A DNA stretch of 10,048 nucleotides from assembly GCA_902485915.1 (NCBI GenBank), contig CABTMH010000044.1, forward strand, positions 1 to 10,048. Reading direction: 5' to 3'. The translations under genes and the position numbers were made by a program. Origin of the DNA: an uncultured Oribacterium sp. Lineage in GTDB: Bacteria; Bacillota; Clostridia; Lachnospirales; Lachnospiraceae. Every line of letters starts with the position of its first letter. Position 1 is the stretch's first letter. Under the pieces are notes generated by a model that saw only the letters and a program-made list of their open reading frames with translations, was not told where the DNA came from and ran no database searches. Below, in pieces: positions 1-6,355 of the stretch.

Positions 1-60
1 ATTGCCATGTTCGCAGAATGCCTGATCTGTATAATTCCGCATTGCTACGGTTCACAAAAC

Positions 61-81
61 GCTAAATCTGAAGAATTTAGC
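61..81 (-). terminator. Possible weak terminator hairpin behind the thiamine-diphosphate enzyme gene
   Basis: A perfect 7-bp inverted repeat (GCTAAAT at 61-67, ATTTAGC at 75-81) with a 7-base loop lies 28 bases past the stop codon of the gene at 110-2650. On the minus strand the stem is followed by GTTTTGTG, a short and interrupted T-run. The stem is AT-rich and therefore weak. Position and orientation fit a terminator, but it could be a chance palindrome. The rest of positions 1-109 is AT-rich and shows no gene. Confidence 0.35.
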
Positions 82-109
82 ATTGCCGATTTTTCACAAA
101 ATCAGGCTT

Positions 110-2650
110 TTACTTCACTGCCCGCGGGACGATCATGATCCGATCCATCTCCTCGTCCGGGAGGTATGGCGCGAGGTCCTCGAGTGGCGGGCTGATGATG
201 CTGCCGTCCGGGAGGCGTTTCGCGGCGGACTTCGGGAGGAACTGCTGGGTCAGGGTCACCATGATCTCGCAGATGGCCGGGCCGTCGGTCGCGAGGGTCT
301 CTGCGACCGCGTCGTGCAGCTCTTCGTTGTGATGCGCGCGGATGAACGGGAAACCATACGCGTGTGCGATCTTCTCCATGTCCGGGAAGCTCAGGTCCTG
401 GACGCCGCCCATACCCGAGTCGATGCCAATGCCTACAAGCGGCTCTCCGCGGAAGAGGTTGGTCTGCGTCTGGCGGATGCTGTGGTAGCCGCCGTTGTTG
501 ATGACAAAGATCTTAATCGGGAGCTGGTGGCTGATGATCGTCTGAAGCTCCTGCAGGTTCATCTGGATGGAGCCGTCGCCGGTGAGGACAAGGATGTCAT
601 GCTTCTCGTACGCCGGATAATGCTCGTCGCGTCCGGTCCAGTACGGGTCACGAAGCTCGGCGGCGAGCCGGTCATCGGCGGACTCATGGAAGGATGGATC
701 CGCAGCCAGTGCCGCATAATCGTGGTCCTGCTGGACGTCGCCTGCATTGGCATCGGCTGTCTCCCGTAGAAGCGAGGCGTCCGCGCCGCCGCATGGGGTC
801 GCCTCGACGGAGGCATGCACGGCCACCGCGGCACCGATCGCCGCCGGGAGTCCATAGCCCATCGAAGCGACGCCGTCCTGCGAGATGAAGCGGGTGCCCG
901 GCTTGATGCGGTAGGCCTGTCCGCCCGCCACGCACGGGGAGCCGTTGCCGACGACGGTCACCTGGCCCGGGGCCGCCTGGTCGGAAAGCTCCTGGATGAG
1001 CGCGTAGACGTTGGCGAAGGACGCCGGGTCCTCCGGGGACAGCGTCGGGTCGCTCGGCGCAAGGTACTCCGGCAGGATCGTCGGATAGTTGTCGCGGTAG
1101 AACGCACAGGTCGCGAGCCAGCTGAGGCGGGTGCCGGCCGGGGTCTGGGCGAGTGCGTTTTCAGCCAGTACATCCTGGCGGGCGAGCGCCGTGTGGCAGA
1201 CGCTGAGTGCGTCGTCGCGGAGGAGGCCTTCGCCGCCCTGGAAGAGCGGGTGCGCCGGGGTGTGGCCGAGGACGTGGAGCTCGCGGAGCAGACACTGCAG
1301 AAGCATACGGGCGTCGGCATGGACAGCGAGGTCACAGTGCACGGACGGCTTCCGAAGCTCCTCCGCATCGATGTCGTTCACGATCACGTAGGCGTCGCGG
1401 GCCCAGCTCTTGAAATCGTAGCCGACCTGACGGATGTTGAGGCGGGAGCCAATGCTGAGAATCAGGTCAGCGTTCTGTACGGCGAGGTTACCCGGACGGT
1501 CACCGCGGCCACCCGGACGGCCGACGTAGAGCGGGTCGTCACTCGGGATGATGTCCGGACCGTTCCAGCCGACCACAACCGGGATGTTGAGACGGTGTGC
1601 GACTTCCAGGAAGAGGGACTCGGCGCCCGCGATGCGGATGCCGTTTCCCGTATAGAAGATCGGACGACGGCTCGCGCGGATCTTCTCGAGGATGATCTGC
1701 ACCTGCTGCGGATCCACCGGCGGCACAGCCGCCTCACGCTTCGATGTGTCGGCATCCGCCGGGATGCGGTGCGCCGCGGCGACGGTCTCGGCCGCCATGG
1801 TTGCAGGGGACATCGACGAAGCTGCAGAACCGGATGCTACCGGGATGCTGGCTGCGGCGCAGGTGACGGATGCGCGGTCGACTGCATTGGCTGGGGTTGC
1901 GGTGACGGATGTGTGGTCGACTGCATTGGCTGGGGTTGCGGTGACGGATGTGTGGTCGACTGCATTGGCTTCATACGGAGAGCGTGCGAAGGCGTTCCGG
2001 CAGAGCGGGTAGGCGTCGGAGCGCGTGGTGGCATCCGCGGAGGTGGCCCAGCCGTCGCCACCGGCCGCGTAATCTGCCGGGTCGAAGCCGATCAGCTCGT
2101 CCGTCTCGATGAACTTCCCCTGGATGTCGACCGGGATGTCGAGCCAGCAAGGGCCCGGGCGGCCGGTCTGGCTGAGATAGATGCACTTTTCGAGCGCGTA
2201 GCGGACGCGGTACGGGTCGGTCAGCATCTCCGAATACTTCGTCATGCAGTCAATGGACTTCGTGATATCGAACTCCTGGTCGCCCATCGCACGTAGGCGG
2301 GTGCCGTTCTGCTCTTCTGCCCAGCGCGCGGTGTTATCATAGCGGACCTGGCCGGAGATGATCAGCATCGGGATGGAGTCGAGCCAGGCACCGAGGACGC
2401 CGGTGATGGCGTTGGTGCCGCCCGGGCCGGAGGTCACGCAGAGAAGCGCCGGTCGGTTATAGATGCGAGCGTAGCTCTCGGCGGCCATCGCGCAGGCCTG
2501 CTCGTGGTGCTGGTAGAGCGTGTGCATGCCCTTCTGGTGGCCGAAGGCGTCGTTCAGGTGCATGGCACCGCCACCGGTTACGCTGAAGTTCTGGGTGATG
2601 CCGTTTGCGACGAGGGTTTCGGAAATGTAGTTCGCAAGCTTGATTTTCAT
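110..2650 (-). CDS. Thiamine-diphosphate-dependent enzyme, acetolactate synthase superfamily, with two low-complexity insertions
   Basis: Predicted 846-residue cytoplasmic enzyme that would use thiamine diphosphate and Mg2+ to cleave or join a 2-oxoacid such as pyruvate. The N-terminal pyrimidine domain shows the catalytic glutamate in QHHEQA (Glu50), then SGPGGTNAITG. A central domain follows (VVVGWNGPD, LSIGSRLNIRQ). The C-terminal diphosphate domain has GDGS (691-694) and the Asn pair of INNGGYHSI (718-719), the usual GDG-X-NN metal/cofactor motif. The tail PDGSIISPPLEDLAPYL resembles enzymes found in surface-polysaccharide clusters, including the YerE type that adds a two-carbon unit to a sugar, so classical acetolactate synthase is not assured. 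Relatives are usually about 550-600 residues. The excess lies in about residues 195-311 and 613-682, both Ala/Thr/Asp-rich. The start at 2650 is chosen because AAAGGA stands 8 bases before it. An in-frame ATG at 2731 would add 27 residues but has a poor ribosome site. Family confident, substrate unknown. Confidence 0.88.
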   Translation of the reverse strand: MKIKLANYISETLVANGITQNFSVTGGGAMHLNDAFGHQKGMHTLYQHHEQACAMAAESYARIYNRPALLCVTSGPGGTNAITGVLGAWLDSIPMLIISGQVRYDNTARWAEEQNGTRLRAMGDQEFDITKSIDCMTKYSEMLTDPYRVRYALEKCIYLSQTGRPGPCWLDIPVDIQGKFIETDELIGFDPADYAAGGDGWATSADATTRSDAYPLCRNAFARSPYEANAVDHTSVTATPANAVDHTSVTATPANAVDRASVTCAAASIPVASGSAASSMSPATMAAETVAAAHRIPADADTSKREAAVPPVDPQQVQIILEKIRASRRPIFYTGNGIRIAGAESLFLEVAHRLNIPVVVGWNGPDIIPSDDPLYVGRPGGRGDRPGNLAVQNADLILSIGSRLNIRQVGYDFKSWARDAYVIVNDIDAEELRKPSVHCDLAVHADARMLLQCLLRELHVLGHTPAHPLFQGGEGLLRDDALSVCHTALARQDVLAENALAQTPAGTRLSWLATCAFYRDNYPTILPEYLAPSDPTLSPEDPASFANVYALIQELSDQAAPGQVTVVGNGSPCVAGGQAYRIKPGTRFISQDGVASMGYGLPAAIGAAVAVHASVEATPCGGADASLLRETADANAGDVQQDHDYAALAADPSFHESADDRLAAELRDPYWTGRDEHYPAYEKHDILVLTGDGSIQMNLQELQTIISHQLPIKIFVINNGGYHSIRQTQTNLFRGEPLVGIGIDSGMGGVQDLSFPDMEKIAHAYGFPFIRAHHNEELHDAVAETLATDGPAICEIMVTLTQQFLPKSAAKRLPDGSIISPPLEDLAPYLPDEEMDRIMIVPRAVK
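1862..1970. repeat. 39-bp in-frame tandem repeat inside the thiamine-diphosphate enzyme gene
   Basis: Three copies begin at 1862, 1901 and 1940 (each GGTGACGGAT-like), a period of exactly 39 bases or 13 codons. The second and third copies are identical until the third ends at about 1970. The first differs at a few bases. On the coding strand they give two copies of NAVDHTSVTATPA and one diverged NAVDRASVTCAAA. The near identity suggests recent slippage or unequal exchange, and copy number may vary between strains. The array sits in a linker after the pyrimidine domain, so expansion would not disturb the active site. Confidence 0.9.
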
Positions 2651-2754
2651 TACTAAAATCCTTTCGGTTGTCCGAGCCTCCATACAAGCCATGCAGAGAT
2701 GTGTCGCCGGAAACTCTATATTTACAGCCATAAACCTGTCTTTCTGGACTTTCT

Positions 2755-2783
2755 ATTGTACTAGTTCACGGGAAGAGGCGCAA
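2755..2783 (-). promoter_or_regulatory. Promoter candidate for the thiamine-diphosphate enzyme gene
   Basis: On the minus strand a TACAAT -10 box (2755-2760) lies 17 bases after TTGCGC (2778-2783). The -10 is close to consensus and the spacing is ideal, but the -35 matches only its first three bases. Transcription would begin near 2748, giving a leader of about 98 bases to the start codon at 2650. That start site would leave the alternative ATG at 2731 on the transcript. Confidence 0.4.
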
Positions 2784-2848
2784 GGGGCCGAGCAGGAAGT
2801 GGGTCCCCTGCCTGGATTGTTAGTGTTACTGTTCACACGAGTACTGAT

Positions 2849-2941
2849 CAGGGAATTTTTCATACCTTCAGGCATATTGTGTGCGAATCCCAGCCGTCGT
2901 GTCTGCGGTGCCATAAACCCTTCCAGGGATATTTTTCATAC
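2849..2941. repeat. Pair of near-identical 18-base elements between two genes
   Basis: Two copies of CAGGGA(T)ATTTTTCATAC lie at 2849-2866 and 2924-2941, about 75 bases apart, each followed shortly by AGGCA. They sit between the stop of the arginase-like gene and the promoter candidate of the thiamine-diphosphate enzyme gene. They do not form a convincing hairpin or T-run terminator on either strand. The rest of 2651-2977 holds no supportable gene. A regulator-binding site or remnant of a small duplication are both possible. Confidence 0.5.
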
Positions 2942-2977
2942 TGTAGGCACGGTAAGCGCTCTATGACGGGGCAATGC

Positions 2978-3997
2978 CTACATCTGAATGCTGGGAATTT
3001 GTCGCTCGTGCGCGCTGGCCAGATAGTGCTCGAGGAGGCGACGGTTTACGCCGTCGCTTCGACGGAGGTCGCGGGTATCGTCGAGGAGGCGACGGCAGGC
3101 GTTATAGGCGGGTTCACCGCAGATGTCGGCTCCGAGGATGTGGATGTCGGGGTCCGTGGTGAAGCGATCGAGCTCGTGCCGGAATTCTGCTTCGGTCATG
3201 ATGCCCTGGTCCCAGTTGGTGCGCAGCACTTTTCGGGAGAGGACGTCCTTATCGATGGAAATGTAGACCGGGAGGTGGAGCGCGTCGAGGATGTGTGGCA
3301 GCTCGCGCGCTGCGCGGCCATCCAGGATGTCATCCTCCGTAAAACAGCAGAGGCGCACGGGCGCGATTTGGGATACTCGCTCAGCGAGGACGTCATCGTC
3401 GGCTACGAGACTCGGCAGCTCACGCTCGATGATGTCGGCCTGGGCGCGTTCCGGGCCAATGATGAGGACGGCGCGGCAGTGCCTGTTCCGGAGGAGAACG
3501 TCACGGATCCAGGAGCCACAGCTCATGAGGCCGGGGAAGACGGGTTTTCGGAGGTCGACGTGGTGGTCGTAGACGACGAGTGCGAAGTCTTCGGTGATTT
3601 TTTCGCACCAGAAGCGGGTGAGGTAGTGAAAGTTGCCATTGTCGAGAAAGTGGAGGCCGCGCGCCGGGAAGTCAGCGATGCGACGGCGGATCTCATCCGC
3701 GGCGGCATCGTCGCAGAAGCCCGTGGTACCAGTCAGTGTGGTGAAATCGAGGATGGTCGGAGTGAACGGCGAATGTAGCGTGCGCGCGGCAGTAACAGAC
3801 ATGCACCGCGGCGATACAGCTCGCGCGGGCGCGGGACTGCCGAGGCCGATGGACGGCTCGCACGATGCCGCTCGTGCAGATACGGAACTGCCGGAACCTG
3901 TAGTCAGCGCGGGCGCGGGGCTCTTCTGTTCTGAAATATAGAACGTTTCGTCTTCGTAGATATGGGTGAAGTTCATGATGACGACGGGATCCTGCAT
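2978..3997 (-). CDS. Arginase/agmatinase-fold (ureohydrolase-like) metalloenzyme
   Basis: Predicted 339-residue cytoplasmic hydrolase of the arginase/deacetylase fold, which normally uses a two-metal (Mn2+) centre to split guanidino or related C-N bonds. The metal-ligand motifs are visible in order: GNFHY (121-125, His124), YDHHVD (143-148) and SIDKD (247-251), followed by TNWDQG. The usual GGDHS and DAHxD motifs appear in altered form (GNFHY, DHHVD), so this is a divergent subfamily and its substrate cannot be named. Residues about 25-80 are a Ser/Ala/Pro-rich segment (SPAPA twice) not expected in the fold and falling before the first core strand. The start is fixed by AAGGAGG six bases upstream. 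That ribosome site overlaps the stop codon of the transporter gene, so the two are co-transcribed and probably translationally coupled. A deacetylase-like or formiminoglutamase-like activity is the main alternative. Confidence 0.8.
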   Translation of the reverse strand: MQDPVVIMNFTHIYEDETFYISEQKSPAPALTTGSGSSVSARAASCEPSIGLGSPAPARAVSPRCMSVTAARTLHSPFTPTILDFTTLTGTTGFCDDAAADEIRRRIADFPARGLHFLDNGNFHYLTRFWCEKITEDFALVVYDHHVDLRKPVFPGLMSCGSWIRDVLLRNRHCRAVLIIGPERAQADIIERELPSLVADDDVLAERVSQIAPVRLCCFTEDDILDGRAARELPHILDALHLPVYISIDKDVLSRKVLRTNWDQGIMTEAEFRHELDRFTTDPDIHILGADICGEPAYNACRRLLDDTRDLRRSDGVNRRLLEHYLASAHERQIPSIQM

Positions 3998-4003
3998 TGC
4001 CTG

Positions 4004-4010
4004 CCTCCTT
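4004..4010 (-). promoter_or_regulatory. Ribosome binding site overlapping the upstream stop codon
   Basis: The minus-strand sequence AAGGAGG is a full-strength Shine-Dalgarno site six bases before the ATG of the arginase-like gene (3997). Its first two bases lie within the TAA stop codon (4011-4009) of the transporter gene. This fixes the start and implies that translation of the two proteins is coupled. Confidence 0.85.
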
Positions 4011-4776
4011 ACAGGATGTACTCGCTGACGACCTTGATGGCGAGGAGGACGAGCACGACGAGGATCGACGGGCGAACGATTTTCATGCCGTTTTTCATCA
4101 TGAGGCCGGCGCCGATGTAGTTCCCGATCATGTTACAGATGGCGCATGGGATGCCGATCAGGAAAACGGTCTGGCCGTGCAGGATGAAGATCACGAGGGA
4201 GGTGATGTTTGTCGTCAGATTGATGACCTTCGTCTGGCCGTTGGCGGTTTTGATGCCGAGCTTCGCAAAGACGGTGAAGGCGATGATGAGGAAGGTGCCG
4301 GTGCCCGGACCGTAGAAGCCATCATAGAAGCCGATGATGAGCGCGGCGAGGATGGCGGTCATGTACACTTTCGGGGTGTCCGTCTGCGCTTCTTCGATGT
4401 TATCGTGGAAGATGTGGCGGTTCAGGACGATGAAGGCGGTCACGGGCAGGACGACGAGGAGGATCGTGACGAGGACCTGCTCCGGGATGAGGAGGCTGAT
4501 CCGGGCACCGATCGAGGAGCCGATGACAGCTGCGACGATGGACGGAATCGCGAGCTTCCAGTTCACGAAGCCTTCGCGAATGAAGCGGATGGTCGCGACG
4601 GTGGTGCCACAGCTGCTGGAAAGCTTGTTGGTGGCGATGGCGTAATGCGCCGGGAGGCCGGCGAGCAGGTAGGCCGGAAGGGAAATCAGACCGCCACCTC
4701 CGCCGATGGCGTCGATGAGACCGGCGAGAAATACGAGCGGACAGCAGATAAGATAGGTCAGAAATGTGATATGCAT
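4009..4776 (-). CDS. TauE/SafE-family (YfcA-like) membrane transporter
   Basis: A 255-residue, strongly hydrophobic protein with about eight membrane segments. Family signatures are present in both halves: GLIDAIGGGGGLISLPAYL near residues 19-37 with the following NK(L/S) turn (50-53), and GFYDGFYGPGTGTF (149-162). The family exports or imports small organic or sulfur-containing anions such as sulfite, sulfoacetate or 2-oxoacids across the cytoplasmic membrane. The exact substrate cannot be read from sequence. The length is normal for the family. The start at 4776 has GAGGT ten bases upstream, and the hydrophobic N-terminus begins directly there. It is the first gene of a two-gene unit with the arginase-like enzyme, which suggests that the transporter handles that enzyme's substrate or product. 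Confidence 0.9.
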   Translation of the reverse strand: MHITFLTYLICCPLVFLAGLIDAIGGGGGLISLPAYLLAGLPAHYAIATNKLSSSCGTTVATIRFIREGFVNWKLAIPSIVAAVIGSSIGARISLLIPEQVLVTILLVVLPVTAFIVLNRHIFHDNIEEAQTDTPKVYMTAILAALIIGFYDGFYGPGTGTFLIIAFTVFAKLGIKTANGQTKVINLTTNITSLVIFILHGQTVFLIGIPCAICNMIGNYIGAGLMMKNGMKIVRPSILVVLVLLAIKVVSEYIL

Positions 4777-5050
4777 AGTGGTGGTACCTCAGTCTTCATG
4801 GGTATGGCAGGGATGGTGGGCGACGCGTGCAGACGCGTGCAGCGGGCGGCAGGCGCGACAGTGCAGCGGCACCTGGCGACAAGCGCAGCGGGACGCAGAG
4901 CGCGGAGCCATCCAGGTTCCGGTCGTCTGCATTGCCCAGCTGAGCAGGCCCGAACAATGATGTTCATGTTATACCCTTCTCTTCGCAAGCGCAAGCCCTG
5001 AAATGGATATGATTTCTATATCCGGTGGTTGAGGCGGCGGAGAAGATTCC
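4777..5050. other. Repeat-rich spacer upstream of the transporter gene
   Basis: No gene is supported in this 274-base gap. It holds a perfect 10-bp tandem duplication GACGCGTGCA (4822-4831, 4832-4841), an imperfect repeat pair of the form GCGACAnnGCAGCGG (about 4855-4869 and 4876-4891), and a 6-bp inverted repeat GGATAT/ATATCC (5005-5023). A minus-strand open frame of about 69 codons (4967-4758) crosses it and overlaps the transporter start. I treat that only as a leader-ORF hypothesis. The 5024-5050 end is where base composition changes towards the AT-rich ATPase gene. Confidence 0.5.
4968..4994 (-). promoter_or_regulatory. Weak promoter candidate for the transporter/arginase-like operon
   Basis: Minus-strand TATAAC (4968-4973) follows TTGCGC (4989-4994) after 15 bases. 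The -10 is good, the -35 poor and the spacing short. It is the best candidate in the gap and would place the start of transcription about 185 bases before the transporter start codon. Confidence 0.25.
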
Positions 5051-6268
5051 TCATTCTAAAAGCCAGTCTATGACATTCAAAACTTTTATGCCATCATAAT
5101 TTCCGAGTGAAAATCGATCCAGTGTCAGGACAATCTTTTCATAATTATCCTGAATGCTCCGCAACGGTCTCATCTCTCTCTCAAAGGTTTTTTCCTCCGT
5201 CATGTCAGCAGTTACCTGATAATAGGTAAGCACACCTTCCTTCTGTGTCACAAAGTCGACCTCCGTAGAGCCATATTTTCCGATATTGACTTTGCTGCCC
5301 CTTCGCGAAAGTTCGAGATACACAATATTCTCAATGGTAAATCCAAGATCATATCGCTTTCTTGGAAGAATGTGGTTTCTGATTCCCATATCTACCATAT
5401 AAAATTTACTATTGATCTTTAAAAGCTGTTTTCCCACAATATCAAATCGCTCTACGGGATAAAAAATGAAAGACTCTGTAAGGGCTTCAACATAATCGCT
5501 GACTGTGTTTTGGGATACTTTTCTGCCCGCTGAGGTCAGATAGTCGGTTATACTTTTCATTGACACAGGGCTGCCGATAACGCTTGCCAGATACCTGGCA
5601 ATGGTCTTTAGTAACGTAATGTCCGTGATTTTTCGTTTTCCGTCCTCTTTTTCCCTTCTTGCCTGACGCTGCTCGATATCTTTTACAATAACGGTATTGT
5701 AGATTCCCTCTAAGTACTGATCTATTTTTTCATCCGTGCGGTTCATTACTGCCACATACGGAATCCCACCAGTTTTCATAAACTCTGCAAAAGCTTCTTC
5801 TTTTGCCATACCTGTCACCGCCATATACTCACGGAAAGAAAACGGCAGCATCTTGATCTCTGTGTACCTTCCTGACAAAAGCGTTGCAAGCTCACTTGAC
5901 AGCATATATGCATTGGAGCCTGTGATATAAATATCCACATGGTCTCTGATGTAAAGGCTGTCAACCACTTTCTCGAATGATGGAACTTCCTGAACCTCAT
6001 CCAAAAAGATGTATGTCATCTTATCTGCACACAAACGTTCCTTGAGGTAGTTGTACAGCTTCATATAATCTTTTAAAGGTTCGTAATCCAGATTTTCAAA
6101 ATTGATAGAAATAATCTGTTCTGGCGTGACTCCATTCGCTAAGAGTCTCTGCTGATACTGTTCCAGAAGTACAGATTTTCCACAGCGACGGATTCCCGTC
6201 ACAACCTTAATCTGCTGCTCGTCTTTCCATGCCCAAAGCTGGTCAAGATATTCTTTTCGTTCAACCAT
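5051..6268 (-). CDS. AAA-family ATPase with C-terminal DUF4143 nuclease-like domain
   Basis: A 405-residue protein of the large ATPase/DUF4143 group. The N-terminal AAA domain has Walker A GIRRCGKS (25-32), Walker B YIFLDEVQ (86-93), the sensor-like YITGSNA (114-120) and the group's LSGRYTEIKMLPFSFREY stretch (131-148). A winged-helix-like middle follows. The C-terminal DUF4143 domain carries a PD-(D/E)XK-like pattern: ExxVYLEL near 312-319, EVDFV near 335-339 and YYQV near 348-351. All ATPase residues look intact. The cellular role of the group is not firmly known. It is often found as single mobile or accessory genes. The gene and its flanks are visibly richer in A/T than both neighbours, and codons such as AAA, TTT and ATA are common, so recent acquisition is likely. 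The start is supported by AAGGAG ten bases upstream. It appears to be a stand-alone gene. Confidence 0.92.
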   Translation of the reverse strand: MVERKEYLDQLWAWKDEQQIKVVTGIRRCGKSVLLEQYQQRLLANGVTPEQIISINFENLDYEPLKDYMKLYNYLKERLCADKMTYIFLDEVQEVPSFEKVVDSLYIRDHVDIYITGSNAYMLSSELATLLSGRYTEIKMLPFSFREYMAVTGMAKEEAFAEFMKTGGIPYVAVMNRTDEKIDQYLEGIYNTVIVKDIEQRQARREKEDGKRKITDITLLKTIARYLASVIGSPVSMKSITDYLTSAGRKVSQNTVSDYVEALTESFIFYPVERFDIVGKQLLKINSKFYMVDMGIRNHILPRKRYDLGFTIENIVYLELSRRGSKVNIGKYGSTEVDFVTQKEGVLTYYQVTADMTEEKTFEREMRPLRSIQDNYEKIVLTLDRFSLGNYDGIKVLNVIDWLLE

Positions 6269-6290
6269 ATCTGCATTTCTCCTTTTTCCC

Positions 6291-6319
6291 AGTATGGCAT
6301 ATCACGTGCAGAATTTCAA
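6291..6319 (-). promoter_or_regulatory. Promoter candidate for the DUF4143 ATPase gene
   Basis: Minus-strand TTGAAA (6314-6319), a 17-base spacer and CATACT (6291-6296) give a fair sigma-70-type promoter in the 87-base gap after the RecQ-like gene. The start of transcription would fall near 6284, almost on the AAGGAG ribosome site (6279-6284), which makes the leader unusually short. The gap shows only short, weak inverted repeats, so read-through from the RecQ-like gene cannot be excluded. Confidence 0.35.
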
Positions 6320-6355
6320 TTTATTTTCCCATTTCGGAAACTTCCTTTTATTTTA

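Noticed and set aside
815..2296. Long plus-strand open frame of 493 codons
   Set aside because: It lies wholly opposite the well-supported thiamine-diphosphate enzyme gene. Its protein is Arg/Val/Asp/Gly-rich with no recognisable motif, as expected for a GC-rich antisense shadow.
2651..2731. N-terminal extension of the thiamine-diphosphate enzyme from an ATG at 2731
   Set aside because: The extra 27 residues do not resemble the family's N-terminus, and the ribosome site before 2731 is poor. The ATG at 2650 has AAAGGA at good spacing and starts directly at the domain.
2879..3778. Plus-strand open frame of 299 codons
   Set aside because: Mirror of the arginase-like gene, with low-complexity Glu/Val/Asp composition and no family features.
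110..4776. Sulfoacetaldehyde acetyltransferase plus sulfite exporter pathway
   Set aside because: TauE-type exporters can accompany the thiamine enzyme Xsc, but the gene between them is arginase-like, the thiamine enzyme's tail fits the polysaccharide-type subfamily, and no phosphotransacetylase or other taurine pathway gene is visible.
3997..5001. Plus-strand open frame of 334 codons
   Set aside because: Antisense to the transporter gene. The very acidic Asp/Glu/Gly-rich translation is the usual reverse image of a GC-rich membrane protein gene.
5005..5023. GGATAT/ATATCC inverted repeat as terminator of the DUF4143 ATPase gene
   Set aside because: The stem is only six mostly A-T pairs and no T-run follows on the minus strand.
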